From positions 1 through 5,391 of the forward strand of contig JAGZRY010000126.1 in assembly GCA_018381425.1 (NCBI GenBank): a stretch of DNA of 5,391 nucleotides, in the 5' to 3' direction. Every line of letters starts with the position of its first letter. The first letter of the stretch is position 1. Source of the stretch: Haemophilus parainfluenzae. Lineage in GTDB: Bacteria > Pseudomonadota > Gammaproteobacteria > Enterobacterales > Pasteurellaceae. The notes beneath the pieces are model-generated. The model searched no databases. It saw only the letters and a program-made list of their open reading frames with translations, and was not told where the DNA came from. The position numbers and the translations under genes are program-made. Positions 5,338 to 5,391 of the stretch are shown in pieces.

Positions 5338-5391
5338 TTATGGGACTTTTTGTGTATACTCAAAAAGCTCTATAATCTCTATAGTGGTTTT
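5338..5391 (+). repeat. 54-bp direct repeat, copy 2 (continues beyond the window)
   Basis: This copy matches 1505-1558 at 53 of 54 positions in the same orientation. It has the 22-bp palindrome at 5346-5367, TATAAT at 5371-5376 and CTATAGTGG. The match is still running at the last base, so the full repeat is longer. It starts right at the putative right end of the ISL3 element, so it may be element DNA or flanking DNA. Confidence 0.85.

Larger units (their letters stand above)
4009..5340 (-). mobile_element. ISL3-family insertion sequence (IS1167/IS1193-like), ends approximate
   Basis: The element carries one minus-strand transposase. Its transposase-distal end reads TTTGTCAACTGTAGTGGG (4010-4027), close to the ISL3 terminal repeat I remember from streptococci, though the outermost GGCTC expected before it is replaced by other bases. 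At the other end the inward-reading sequence AACTATAATG...GCG (complement of about 5336 to 5320) is an imperfect inverted copy of AACTGTAGTG...GCG at the left. The usual outer bases are not recognisable there, so the right end may be trimmed or diverged. I could not find a convincing 8-bp target duplication. Size, about 1.3-1.4 kb, fits the family. Confidence 0.75.

Overview
The window is low-GC Firmicute DNA and almost certainly comes from a Streptococcus, most likely the mitis group (S. pneumoniae, S. mitis, S. oralis and relatives). This rests on the glmS protein, the streptococcal style of four insertion-sequence (IS) families, and glmS control sites of NagR type instead of a glmS ribozyme. 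The species cannot be fixed by eye.

Layout: (1) 1-280, minus strand, an interior piece of an IS256-family (mutator-type) transposase with an in-frame stop. (2) From about 284 to 1247, plus strand, a decayed IS110-family transposase lacking its N-terminus, with a nonsense codon at 515-517 and a one-base insertion near 540; its 3' non-coding tail has a hairpin followed by a T tract. (3) About 1421-1500, a terminal scrap of an IS3-family element ending in GGGGTCAGTACA. (4) 1505-1558, a 54-bp sequence repeated with one mismatch at the right edge of the window (5338-5391), built around a 22-bp imperfect palindrome. (5) 1559-1882, the glmS control region: a consensus sigma-A promoter (TTGACA, 17 nt, TATAAT) flanked by two copies of ACTATACCAATTT that look like NagR (GntR/HutC family) operators, plus a hairpin at the start of the transcript. 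(6) 1883-3700, intact glmS. (7) 3701-4008, no gene, but several hairpins, including a likely glmS terminator. (8) About 4009-5340, minus strand, an ISL3-family element (IS1167/IS1193 type) with an intact 418-residue transposase.

The one housekeeping function is glmS, which makes glucosamine-6-phosphate from fructose-6-phosphate and glutamine, the entry step to UDP-GlcNAc and the cell wall. It appears to be monocistronic with its own promoter and terminator. Everything else is mobile-element DNA: three dead, truncated IS fragments stacked upstream and one possibly live IS downstream. The debris stops short of the glmS promoter on one side and of its terminator on the other. I found no defence system, CRISPR array, tRNA or rRNA. 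The points most worth following up are the paired NagR-like sites around the glmS promoter, the palindromic 54-bp repeat, and the hairpin cluster between glmS and the ISL3 element.
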